This document shows positions 54,965-63,433 of a stretch of DNA of 64,000 bases, in pieces. The notes under the pieces are model-generated. The model was given only the letters and a program-made list of their open reading frames with translations, did no database searches and was not told the origin of the DNA. Source of the stretch: Candidatus Leucobacter sulfamidivorax (GTDB taxonomy: Bacteria > Actinomycetota > Actinomycetes > Actinomycetales > Microbacteriaceae); assembly GCA_016771945.1 (NCBI GenBank), contig QZLF01000002.1, forward strand, positions 496,001 through 560,000. Reading direction: 5' to 3'. A program made the translations under genes and the position numbers. How positions within the stretch are numbered: position 1 is the stretch's first letter; every line of letters starts with the position of its first letter.

Positions 54965-57163
54965 TCAGCCGAGACCGTGCGAGGTCAGCTCGGCGAGGAA
55001 CGGGCGCGCCGCGAGCGCCTCGGCGAGCTCGCGCGCGCGGGCGGCGTGCCGCCGCATCCCCGCGGAGTCCCCGAGCGTCCGGAGGAGCAGGGCGATCGCC
55101 GTGTCGACCGGACCGTAGCTGCAGGTGCCCTGCCAGATCCCGAGCCCGCTCCACGGCTCGAGGCGTTCCAGGTAGCGGGTGCAGAGCTCGGCGTCGCCGA
55201 GCCCCGCGACCGCGCGGGCGCCGACCGCGTGCCCCGCGAGCCAGGTGGCGTCGTCCTGGGCGAGATCGAGCGCGAGGGCGGCGCGCGTGCGGGCGGAGTC
55301 GGGATCCGCCCGGACGGAGGCGAGCGCGGCGGCGCTCTGGAAGGCGGGGATGCCCGGCTGCGCGGTCGCGAGGCCAGTGAGCATGGGGGCGAGCTCGTCG
55401 ATCCTGCCCTGGGCGAGGCGCAGCGCGATGAGCTGTCCGGCGTAGGCCGCGGCGGCCCTGGCCGGCGAGACCGGCGTGAAGAGCTGCTGCGCCTGCGCGG
55501 CGAGGCGCTCGCACTTCTCGTCATCGCCGTCGAGGTGGGCGATCGCGGCGCGCACGAAGAGCAGCGCCCACTGCCGCCCGGCATCGCCGATGCGGCTGAC
55601 GGTCCCGGCCAGGTCCTGCACGGCCCGGCGCGCGTCCGCTCCCCGGCCGTCCTGCAGCGCGACGGAGAAGCGCAGCTGGGCCGCCTCGAAGGCGGCCACG
55701 GGGTCGCCCAGGCGATCCGCGAGCCGCGTGAGCTCCTCGGCGGCCGCGCGCCGCACCGGCAGATCGGCCGGCGCCCCGAGCGCCATGTAGGCGAAGGGGA
55801 GCACGCGGGCCCGGGTCTCGTCGGAGACCGAAAGCTCGAAGGCCTCGGTGAAGAGCTCGCGGCTGCGGGCCGCGACGCCGACGAGCGAGGAGGCGAGGCT
55901 CGCGGCGGCGAGCACGGGCGCGCGCAGCTCGGGATCGCCGAGGCGCGGCAGCGCCCGCTCGAGTATCGTGCGGACCTCCGGGATCGGCCTCCCGCTCGTG
56001 CTGCTCGCGCCGAGCTGCAGGAGGGCGAAGCAGGCGGCCGCGGTCGCCTCGTCGTCGCCCGAGTCGAGGGCCTCGCGGGCGGCGTCGAGCAGGGTGCTGA
56101 GATGCGCGGGATCGCCCGCGAGGCGCTGGGAGTCGCCGAGCTCGATGCGCAGCATGAGGCGCGTGGACCGATCCGCCTCCGGCACTTCGAGGCAGCGCGA
56201 GAGCCAGAGCACGGCCTCCTGGTGCGCGCCGCTGCGGTTCGCGGCGGCCGCGACCTCGCGCGCGGTCGCGATGGCCTCGGCGGGATCGAGCCCGGCGAGG
56301 GCTCCGCGCAGCTGCTCCTCGTGCTCGCCCCCGGAGGCGTCGGCGCCGTCGGCGGCCGCGACGACCGGGTACGGCCCGGCCGCGGCGGATGCCGTGGCGC
56401 CGAGCGCCTCGGCCTCGGCGGCTGCGAGCCAGGGCCCGGGGACCACCCCGAGCTCGTCGCGCAGGCGCCGCCGCGCCGTGTTCGCAGCGGCGAGGGCCTC
56501 CCCGCGCCGGCCGGCCAGCAGCAGCGCCCGCACGCGCAGGGCCTGCCGGCGCTCGTCGAGGGGATCCGCCGCGTGCAGGCGCTCGGCCTCGATCGCGGCC
56601 CACACCGGGCGTCCGAGGCGGATCGCGGCCTCGAGCCGCAGATCCTCCGCCCCGCGCAGCGCCGCCTGCAGGCCGCGCTCGGCGGAGGCGATCTCGGGCA
56701 GGTGCTCGATGTCCGTGTACGGCCGTCCGCGCCACAGCGCGATCGCGGCCTCCGCGGCGTCCGAGGCGGCCGCGGCATCCCCCCGATCCAGCAGCTCCTC
56801 GGCGCGGCGGGCCAGCGCGGCGAGATGCCTGGCATCGGTCTCGCAGCCGAGCGCGTAGCCGCCCGGAGAGGTGACCACGATGCCCTCGCCCCAGGCCCCG
56901 CGCAGGCGGCTGACCTGGTTCTGGATGGCCTGGCGGAACTGCCGGGGCGCGTCGCGCTCCCAGACGGCCTCGGCGATCCGCTCGACCGGCACCGGGGCGG
57001 GTGCTCCCAGGGCGAGGCGGGCGAGGATCCGCCGCTGCGTCGCGCTGAGGGGCGCCTCGGAGCCCGGAGCCTCGGGCCCCGGAGCGTCGGGCTCCAGAGC
57101 CTCGGCGCTCGGCCTCTCGACGCGGCATTCGCCGATCACGCACAGTCGCAGCGCAGGGGTCAT
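54965..57163 (-). CDS. SARP-type transcriptional regulator (OmpR-like DNA-binding, BTAD, TPR)
   Basis: 732 residues. Residues about 5-105 form the OmpR/PhoB-like winged helix of SARPs (LSATQRRILARLALGAPAPVP, RQAIQNQVSRLRGAWGEGIVV, GGYALG). About 110-250 is the bacterial transcriptional activation domain (WRGRPYTDIEHLPEI, LRVRALLLAGRRGEALAAA, LRDELGVVPGPWL). The rest is an Ala-rich helical TPR-like array without the NB-ARC ATPase of AfsR. No signal or membrane segment. It diverges from a giant surface-protein gene with a SARP-style 11-bp direct repeat between them, so that gene is the probable target. Confidence 0.88.
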   Translation of the reverse strand: MTPALRLCVIGECRVERPSAEALEPDAPGPEAPGSEAPLSATQRRILARLALGAPAPVPVERIAEAVWERDAPRQFRQAIQNQVSRLRGAWGEGIVVTSPGGYALGCETDARHLAALARRAEELLDRGDAAAASDAAEAAIALWRGRPYTDIEHLPEIASAERGLQAALRGAEDLRLEAAIRLGRPVWAAIEAERLHAADPLDERRQALRVRALLLAGRRGEALAAANTARRRLRDELGVVPGPWLAAAEAEALGATASAAAGPYPVVAAADGADASGGEHEEQLRGALAGLDPAEAIATAREVAAAANRSGAHQEAVLWLSRCLEVPEADRSTRLMLRIELGDSQRLAGDPAHLSTLLDAAREALDSGDDEATAAACFALLQLGASSTSGRPIPEVRTILERALPRLGDPELRAPVLAAASLASSLVGVAARSRELFTEAFELSVSDETRARVLPFAYMALGAPADLPVRRAAAEELTRLADRLGDPVAAFEAAQLRFSVALQDGRGADARRAVQDLAGTVSRIGDAGRQWALLFVRAAIAHLDGDDEKCERLAAQAQQLFTPVSPARAAAAYAGQLIALRLAQGRIDELAPMLTGLATAQPGIPAFQSAAALASVRADPDSARTRAALALDLAQDDATWLAGHAVGARAVAGLGDAELCTRYLERLEPWSGLGIWQGTCSYGPVDTAIALLLRTLGDSAGMRRHAARARELAEALAARPFLAELTSHGLG

Positions 57164-57215
57164 TCCTGCATGCTACGGCCCCGCCGCCGTGCCGCGCACC
57201 CGCCGCGACCCCCTG

Positions 57216-57233
57216 TGTTAGTGAGCTGTTAGC
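57216..57233. promoter_or_regulatory. candidate SARP-binding direct repeat
   Basis: TGTTAGT (57216-57222) and TGTTAGC (57227-57233): two heptamers with 4-nt spacing, i.e. an 11-bp period, exactly the layout of known SARP boxes. It lies in the 130-nt gap between the SARP gene and the surface-protein gene and is AT-rich relative to its surroundings. Confidence 0.6.
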
Positions 57234-57293
57234 GGTCTCTGGTGCCATGAGGGGGGGGTGATTCGAACGATTCGGAGAGTCGACGGGAGCGAC

Positions 57294-60200
57294 ATGATGG
57301 GGACTCGCAGATTCTTGGGCGTCGCTGCGGCGATCGCGCTCCTGGCGGGAGCGGTCCCGACCGCGGCGTTCGCGGAGGAGACGCCGGACATGGAGCAGGT
57401 TTCGGCCGTGGACCAGGTCGCGGCCGTGGAGCAGACGCCGGCCGTGGCTCCTGCGGATCCTCCGCCCGCACCGGCCGATCCCGCGGCGGAGCCGGAGCGG
57501 TCCGCCGAGGCGCCGACCGGCGAGAGCCCGGAGAATCCGGAACCGGCCGACGGCCCCCCGGCAGACGCCGCCGCGATCGCAGCCACCCCGAGCACCGCCG
57601 CCCCGAGCACCGACGAAGCGCGGGAGGGCGTGTCGACCGCCGCCCCGCGGACCGCATCCCTCGGTGATTCCGCAGCCGCGTTCGCTTCCGCATCCGCGTT
57701 CGCCTTCGCCCCGATGGCCGGCGGAGTCGACCACGCCGTCATCTACGAGAACGGCCCGGGCTCGCCCGTCATCGGCACGGCGACGGTCTCTCCCGCGGAC
57801 TGGCTCGCGGGCGACATCGTGACGATCACCGTCAACCTGAGCCGGGCGAAGCAGACGTACCCGGTCGACGAGCCGTACTGGAACGGTGAACGCTGGATCA
57901 GCGAGTACAGCTACGGCGCCTACGAGATATCGGTGCAGACCACGGAGTTCGCCGAGCCATGGTCGACCAACGGAGGCTCCGCCTACGCGTCGAGCTGGCT
58001 ATGGCGGGCCTCTTCGAGCATCGAGGACGGGGAGAAGCTGCCGATCGGCAACTACGTGTTCCAAGGGGTCGCGAAACTCGATCGCAGCGCGCAGGGCGGG
58101 AGCTGGGGCGGCCCCTACGGAGGCATCAAGGTCACGGTGCCGCTCAGCGAGAGCCAGCCGACGACGCCGCGCTATCTGGGCGGCGGCTTCCGCTGGGGCG
58201 CCGCGCTGAACGATCCCGTCGCGAACTTCGAGCACGCCCCGGATAACGCCGAGCCGAAGCTGGTGATCTTCACGAATACCTCGAGCGACGTGGAGGACGA
58301 CCCTTCCGCGATGACCGCCTCCTGGGACTTCGGGGACGGCACGAGCTCGGCGGAGTGGTCGCCGACCCATCGCTACGAGCAGCCCGGCAGCTACACCGTG
58401 ACGCTCACGGTGACCGACAGCTCGGGCCGCAGCGACGTCGTGCAGAAGGAGGTCCGGGTGGTCGCCGGGCTCGTGGTGAACTCGACGGGCGACCTGCCCG
58501 CGAGCGATCCGGTGCAGGGCTGCGACACGGGCGGCACCGTCACGGGAGGCGCGCCCGAGTGCACGCTGCGCGCCGCGATCCAGGCCGCGAATGCTGCGGG
58601 CGGCGGCGAGATCTCCTTCGATATCGAGGGATCGCCCGCCATCCCGCTCGGTTCGGCGCTGCCGGCGATCACGACGCCGACGACGATCGACGGCACGACG
58701 CAGGCGGGGGGCTGGGTCGAAGTCAGCGGCGGCGGGAATGCGGTCATCGCGCTCGGCGACGGCACCGCGACGCTGACGGGCCTGGCATTGCACGGGGCCG
58801 CGCGCGCGGTGACCGTCTCCGGCGGCACCGGGCACGTCGTCGAGGGCAATCGGCTGGGCGTGAACCTCGCGGAATCGGCGACGGGCGACACCCCGGTGGG
58901 CGTGCTGCTGGAGGGCGGCGACATCGCCGCCGTGCGGAACAACACGATCTCCGCAGCGCAGGTGGGCGTGATGGGCGTCGCCGAGGGCGGCATCATCGGC
59001 GAGGTCGGCGGCAACAGCATCGGAGCGACCGGGGCCGGTGCGCCGCTCGGCGACGTCGAGATCGGCGTGCTGCTCGTGGGCTCGGGCCCCTCGATGATCG
59101 GGAACAACCTGGTGCGGTCGACGAAGTTCGGTGTGATGGTGGCGAGCGCGCAGGCGGCAGGCACCTCCGTCACCGGCAATCGCGTGGGCACGACGGGCGC
59201 CTCGCCCTTCGCGGATCAGGGCACGGGCATCGTGATCGAGGCCGCCGCGAACGTCACGGTCGAGGGCAACACGGTGGTCGCGGGGGACTGGGGCGGGATC
59301 CTCGTCGCGGGCAGCGTGCAGGCGACCGTCGCCGGCAGCCAGATCGAGTTCCACTCGCCCACGGGGCCGGTGCTCGAAGGGCCCGCCACCGCGAGCGGCG
59401 CGACGATCACGGGCAACACCGTCACGGCGACGGAGTCCGTGAGCGTCGGGATCGGCTCGTGGGCCGATGCCGCGGGGCTCGCCATCTCCGGCAACACCGT
59501 CACGGCCGCGGGAGCGGGCGGCGTCTCGCTGAACGGCGGCGCAGGACACGCGATCGCCGACAACGTGCTGGGCGCGGCCGGCGCGCCGTTGCGAGGCGGT
59601 GTCCGGTTGATCGACACCGACGCGCCGACCGTGACGGGCAACACGGTGTTCGCCGAGGGCCAGGGCGTCTACGTGCACGGCGACGGGGCAGGGGCGACGA
59701 TCTCGGGCAACGGGGTGACGGGCGATGCGGCGGGCAACTCCACCGGCATCCTCGTCGACGACGAGCGCACAGGAGTCGCGATCACGGGCAACACGGTGGC
59801 CGACGCCGGGCGGGCGGGCATCCAGGTCGACGCGCCGGGGGCTCAGCTGACGGAGAACACCATCGCGAACGGGGGCGTCGGCATCGTCGCAGACGGCGCA
59901 GGCCTCACGATCCGCGACAACCGGATCGGTGCGACCGCCGGTCTCGCGGCCTTCCCCGGGAACCGGGGCACCGGAATCCTTCTCGACACGGGCGACGCTG
60001 TGATCCGCGACAACGTCGTCGTCGGATCGGGAGGCGACGGCATCCGCATCGGCCCCGACGCGACCGGCACCCTGCGCGCGAACCGGATCTGGGACACCGC
60101 GGGCCTGCCGATCGCCGCGCCCGACGCGGCCCCGCAGCTCGCGGCCGCGCTGATCTCCGACACCGCGTCGGCGACGCGGACGACGCTGCTCGTGACGGGC

Positions 60201-61178
60201 ATCCCGGGGGCCGCGGCCGGCACGATCGAGGTGTTCGCGAACGACTCCTGCGAGGCCGACGGCGGCGAGGCGAAGGTCGTCACGGGCATCACGCGCCAGA
60301 CGAAGCCCGGTCGCACCGAGCAGATCATCCAGTTCGAGAGCTCGCGCGACCACTTCACACTCACGTACACCGCCGCGGACGGGGCGACGAGCCGACTGTC
60401 GAGCTGCGAGGATCGCGACGCGTACCCGGACGGTGACGGTGACGGCTCGCCCGATCCGCTCGACGCCCTCATGGGCGCCGAGAGCGATCCGACGGTCGGC
60501 GTCATCGCGACGACGAACGAACAGCTGCTGGTCGCGGCCGTGGCGGATCGCGACGACGCGGCGGGCATCGGCGGCGGCAGGCTCGAGCAGTTGCGGGCGG
60601 TCGACGACCCCGCCCCGGGCTCGCATCCGAGCGGCTGGGCGCTGCCCTACGGCACGCTCTCCTTCCGCGTCGCAGGCCTGGAGCCGGGCGCCACGGCGCG
60701 GGTCATGCTGACGACGTTCTTCGCCGACGAGCCGCTGCAGGGCGACGCCTACTGGAAGTACGGCGCCGCATCGCCGGGCGCCGCCGCGGGCTGGTACGAC
60801 TTCGCGCCCGACGCCGCGACGGGCACCGGGGCCGAGCGCAGCAGTGCGGACGTGCCGGGGCTCGGCTACCGCGTCATCCATCTGCTGACGCTGATCGACG
60901 GTGCGCGCGGCGACGAGGACGGCGCGATGAACGGCTCGATCACCGATCCCGGCGGGCCGGTCGTCTTCGCGGGTTCCGATGCTCCCGTCGTGACCCCGAG
61001 CGGCCCCGCGACGCCGCCTCGGGCGGCGGCTCCGGGGCTCTCGGCCACGGGTGCCGACGGCGACGCGGGTCAGGCGCTGCTGTGGGCGGCGGCGGGGGCG
61101 ATCCTCCTGGGTGCGTTGCTGCTGCGCCGACGTGGCGCCCGCCGACCGGGGGAGCGCCACCGGCCCGCGGCCGGGTAG
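57294..61178 (+). CDS. large cell-wall-anchored surface protein with PKD domain and parallel beta-helix
   Basis: 1294 residues. Signal peptide (GTRRFLGVAAAIALLAGAVP, cleavage near AFA-EE); a Pro/Ala/Glu-rich disordered stretch (about 30-130); a beta-rich region; a PKD domain (about 315-395; NTSSDVEDD, ASWDFGDGTSS, SYTVTLTVTDSSG); the CTLRAAIQAANA motif found before right-handed beta-helices; then about 440 residues (about 505-945) of beta-helix repeats built on xxxITGNTVTxx units; an acidic DGDGDGSPDPLDA calcium-binding-like segment (near 1045). The C-terminus has LSATG (1249-1253), a hydrophobic helix and a basic tail (LLRRRGARR), a variant sortase signal. Likely an adhesin or glycan-binding protein. 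ATG 57297 is an equally possible start. Its TAG stop begins the next -10. Confidence 0.88.
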   Translation: MMGTRRFLGVAAAIALLAGAVPTAAFAEETPDMEQVSAVDQVAAVEQTPAVAPADPPPAPADPAAEPERSAEAPTGESPENPEPADGPPADAAAIAATPSTAAPSTDEAREGVSTAAPRTASLGDSAAAFASASAFAFAPMAGGVDHAVIYENGPGSPVIGTATVSPADWLAGDIVTITVNLSRAKQTYPVDEPYWNGERWISEYSYGAYEISVQTTEFAEPWSTNGGSAYASSWLWRASSSIEDGEKLPIGNYVFQGVAKLDRSAQGGSWGGPYGGIKVTVPLSESQPTTPRYLGGGFRWGAALNDPVANFEHAPDNAEPKLVIFTNTSSDVEDDPSAMTASWDFGDGTSSAEWSPTHRYEQPGSYTVTLTVTDSSGRSDVVQKEVRVVAGLVVNSTGDLPASDPVQGCDTGGTVTGGAPECTLRAAIQAANAAGGGEISFDIEGSPAIPLGSALPAITTPTTIDGTTQAGGWVEVSGGGNAVIALGDGTATLTGLALHGAARAVTVSGGTGHVVEGNRLGVNLAESATGDTPVGVLLEGGDIAAVRNNTISAAQVGVMGVAEGGIIGEVGGNSIGATGAGAPLGDVEIGVLLVGSGPSMIGNNLVRSTKFGVMVASAQAAGTSVTGNRVGTTGASPFADQGTGIVIEAAANVTVEGNTVVAGDWGGILVAGSVQATVAGSQIEFHSPTGPVLEGPATASGATITGNTVTATESVSVGIGSWADAAGLAISGNTVTAAGAGGVSLNGGAGHAIADNVLGAAGAPLRGGVRLIDTDAPTVTGNTVFAEGQGVYVHGDGAGATISGNGVTGDAAGNSTGILVDDERTGVAITGNTVADAGRAGIQVDAPGAQLTENTIANGGVGIVADGAGLTIRDNRIGATAGLAAFPGNRGTGILLDTGDAVIRDNVVVGSGGDGIRIGPDATGTLRANRIWDTAGLPIAAPDAAPQLAAALISDTASATRTTLLVTGIPGAAAGTIEVFANDSCEADGGEAKVVTGITRQTKPGRTEQIIQFESSRDHFTLTYTAADGATSRLSSCEDRDAYPDGDGDGSPDPLDALMGAESDPTVGVIATTNEQLLVAAVADRDDAAGIGGGRLEQLRAVDDPAPGSHPSGWALPYGTLSFRVAGLEPGATARVMLTTFFADEPLQGDAYWKYGAASPGAAAGWYDFAPDAATGTGAERSSADVPGLGYRVIHLLTLIDGARGDEDGAMNGSITDPGGPVVFAGSDAPVVTPSGPATPPRAAAPGLSATGADGDAGQALLWAAAGAILLGALLLRRRGARRPGERHRPAAG

Positions 61179-61181
61179 CCT
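61176..61181 (+). promoter_or_regulatory. predicted -10 element of the OsmC-like gene, overlapping upstream stop
   Basis: TAGCCT begins with the stop codon of the surface-protein gene and ends 6 nt before the ATG at 61188, predicting a leaderless mRNA. Confidence 0.5.
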
Positions 61182-61187
61182 GGCTGC

Positions 61188-61667
61188 ATGGGCGACAGGC
61201 ACGAGTACCGCATCGGCGTCGAGTGGATCGGCAATCGCGGCACGGGCACGAGCGGCTACCGCGACTACGGCAGGCAGCTCGTCGTGCGGACCGCCGACGG
61301 CCGCGAGCTCGCGGGCTCGGCCGATCCGACGTTCCACGGCGACCGCAACCGTTGGAACCCCGAGGAGCTGCTCGTCGCCGCCCTCGCCCAGTGCCACATG
61401 CTCTCCTACCTCCACATGGCCGTGCGTGCGGGCGTGGTCGTCACGGCCTACGCCGACGAGGCCGAGGGGACGATGGTGCAGGAGGGGCTCGGCGGCCGCT
61501 TCACCGAGGTGCTGCTGCGTCCGGTCGTGACCGTCGCCGACGCCTCGATGGTCGACGCGGCGCGGGCGGCGCACGCCGAGGCCTTCGAGCACTGCTTCAT
61601 CGCGAGTTCGGTCAACTTCCCCGTCCGCCACGAGCCCACGATCCTCGTCGCCGACCCTCTGCGGTGA
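61188..61667 (+). CDS. OsmC/Ohr family protein
   Basis: 159 residues. The two redox cysteines of the family are present: Cys69 in ALAQCHMLSYLHMA and Cys136 in AFEHCFIASSVNFPV. WNPEELLVAALAQC is the OsmC helix motif. Family members reduce organic hydroperoxides with dihydrolipoamide or mycothiol-type thiols; the exact substrate is unknown. The stop codon lies within repeat element P2 copy B. Confidence 0.9.
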   Translation: MGDRHEYRIGVEWIGNRGTGTSGYRDYGRQLVVRTADGRELAGSADPTFHGDRNRWNPEELLVAALAQCHMLSYLHMAVRAGVVVTAYADEAEGTMVQEGLGGRFTEVLLRPVVTVADASMVDAARAAHAEAFEHCFIASSVNFPVRHEPTILVADPLR

Positions 61668-61743
61668 AAGCACCCTTCGGGGGTGAGAGCACCCGTCGGG
61701 TGACCTGCCCCAGGGGTGCTCTCGCCCCAAGTATGCTCTCGCG
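61664..61743. repeat. palindromic element, family P2, copy B
   Basis: Aligns over about 80 nt with copy A at 36418-36499: same GTGAAAGCACCC start, internal GGGGGTGAGAGCACCC, then GGGGTGCT(C/T)TC and a final (C/T)ATGCTCTCGCG. Here GAGAGCACCC (61685-61694) pairs with GGGGTGCTCTC (61713-61723). It starts in the OsmC stop codon and runs toward metG. Confidence 0.85.
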
Positions 61744-61827
61744 CCGCGGAGCGTTGGGGGCGGGGCGGGGGGCTCGTGGCGGTACACTCGCCCGCGTAAC
61801 AGGGCCGAGTGGCGCCGCGATCCGCCA

Positions 61828-61833
61828 TAGAAT
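61828..61833 (+). promoter_or_regulatory. predicted -10 element of metG (leaderless)
   Basis: TAGAAT ends 7 nt before the ATG at 61841; no Shine-Dalgarno in the gap. Confidence 0.55.
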
Positions 61834-61840
61834 TGAACGC

Positions 61841-63433
61841 ATGCCCGATCGCAAGCGGTTCTTCCTCACCACGCCCATCTTCTACGTGAACGACGCCCCC
61901 CACATCGGGCACGCGTACACGGAGGTGGCGGCCGACGTGCTCGCGCGGTGGCATAGGCAGGCCGGCGACGACACCTGGTTCCTGACCGGCACCGACGAGC
62001 ACGGTCAGAAGATCCTGCGCACCGCGACCGCGAACGGCGTGGCTCCCAAGGAGTGGGCGGATCGCCTCGTCGAGACCGCCTGGAAGCCGCTGCTCGACAC
62101 GATCGACATCTCGAACGACGACTTCATCCGCACGACCGACGCGCGCCACGAGGAGGGCGTCGCGGTGTTCCTGCAGAAGCTCTACGACGAGGGGCACGTC
62201 TACGCGGGCGAGTTCGAGGCGCTCTACTGCGTCGGCTGCGAGGAGTTCAAGCCGAAGAGCGAGATCGTCGACGGCACGGGCGCCTTCGAGGGTGAGAAGG
62301 TCTGCGCGATCCACTCGAAGCCGCTCGAGCTGCTGCAGGAGAAGAACTACTTCTTCAAGATGAGCGCCTTCCAGGACCGCCTGCTCGCGCTCTACGCCGA
62401 GCGTCCCGACTTCGTGCAGCCCGCGAGCGCCCGCAACGAGGTCATCGCCTTCGTGCAGCAGGGACTCGAAGACCTGTCGATCTCGCGCACCTCCTTCGAC
62501 TGGGGCATCCCGATCCCGTGGGACGACACGCACGTCACCTACGTCTGGTTCGACGCGCTGCTCAACTACGTCACCGCGATCGGCTACGGCAGCGACGACC
62601 CCGCCACCGCGGCCGAGTTCGCGCGCCGCTGGCCGGGCAACCACCTGGTCGGCAAGGACATCCTGCGCTTCCACGCGGTCATCTGGCCGGCCATGCTCAT
62701 GGCGGCGGGCCTCGAGGTGCCGGAGCACGTCTTCGCGCACGGCTGGCTGCTCGTCGGCGGCGAGAAGATGTCGAAGTCGAAGCTCACCGGCATCGCGCCG
62801 AACGAGATCACCGACACCTTCGGCAGCGACGCGTTCCGCTACTACTTCATGCGCGCGATCTCCTTCGGCCACGACGGCTCGTTCAGCTGGGAGGACCTCT
62901 CGGCCCGCTACCAGGCCGAGCTCGCCAACGGCTTCGGCAACCTCGCGAGCCGCGTGCTCGCGATGAACGCGAAGTACTTCGGCGGCGTCGTGCCCGCGGC
63001 CGGCGAGGAGGCCGAGGCGGACCTGGCGATCCGCGAGCTGGCCGCCTCCGTCGCGGCGGCGGCCGATGCGCGCATCGAGACCTTCGCGATCCACGAGGCC
63101 ATCGCCGAGGTGTGGCGGCTCGTCGACGCGCTGAACGGCTACATCACCGAGCAGGAGCCGTGGGTGCTCGCGAAGAGCGAGGCGGATCGCGACCGCCTGG
63201 GCACCGTGCTCGCGACCGCCACCGAGGGCCTGCGCGCGCTCGCCGAGCTGCTGCACCCCGTGATCCCGATCGCGACGGCGAAGCTGTGGGCGGCGCTCGG
63301 CGCCGAGGCGACGCTCGGTGCGCTGGACGCGCAGCCGATCCGCGAGGCCGGACGCTGGGGGCGCCTGCCCGCGGGCGCGCCGCAGCAGCCGCTCGCCGTG
63401 CTGTTCCCCCGGATCGAGGTCGAGACCCAGTGA
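61841..63433 (+). CDS. metG: methionyl-tRNA synthetase
   Basis: 530 residues, class I synthetase. HIGH motif is HIGH (21-24) in VNDAPHIGHAYTEV; KMSKS is residues 309-313. The connective-peptide knuckle keeps YCVGC plus a distal CAIH, fewer cysteines than E. coli MetG, as is usual for the actinobacterial type; there is no C-terminal tRNA-binding EMAP domain. The frame is open upstream, but the start is fixed by the RFFLTTPIFYVND homology and the -10. Overlaps tatD by 4 nt (GTGA). Confidence 0.97.
   Translation: MPDRKRFFLTTPIFYVNDAPHIGHAYTEVAADVLARWHRQAGDDTWFLTGTDEHGQKILRTATANGVAPKEWADRLVETAWKPLLDTIDISNDDFIRTTDARHEEGVAVFLQKLYDEGHVYAGEFEALYCVGCEEFKPKSEIVDGTGAFEGEKVCAIHSKPLELLQEKNYFFKMSAFQDRLLALYAERPDFVQPASARNEVIAFVQQGLEDLSISRTSFDWGIPIPWDDTHVTYVWFDALLNYVTAIGYGSDDPATAAEFARRWPGNHLVGKDILRFHAVIWPAMLMAAGLEVPEHVFAHGWLLVGGEKMSKSKLTGIAPNEITDTFGSDAFRYYFMRAISFGHDGSFSWEDLSARYQAELANGFGNLASRVLAMNAKYFGGVVPAAGEEAEADLAIRELAASVAAAADARIETFAIHEAIAEVWRLVDALNGYITEQEPWVLAKSEADRDRLGTVLATATEGLRALAELLHPVIPIATAKLWAALGAEATLGALDAQPIREAGRWGRLPAGAPQQPLAVLFPRIEVETQ

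Noticed and set aside
57999-61787. 1262-codon open frame on the minus strand opposite the surface-protein gene
   Set aside because: The plus-strand protein has a signal peptide, PKD, beta-helix and sorting signal; the antisense frame is Arg/His/Asp-rich without recognisable domains.
61668-61840. T-box or other leader element for metG
   Set aside because: No T-box core; the region holds repeat P2 copy B and a -10 that predicts a leaderless metG mRNA.
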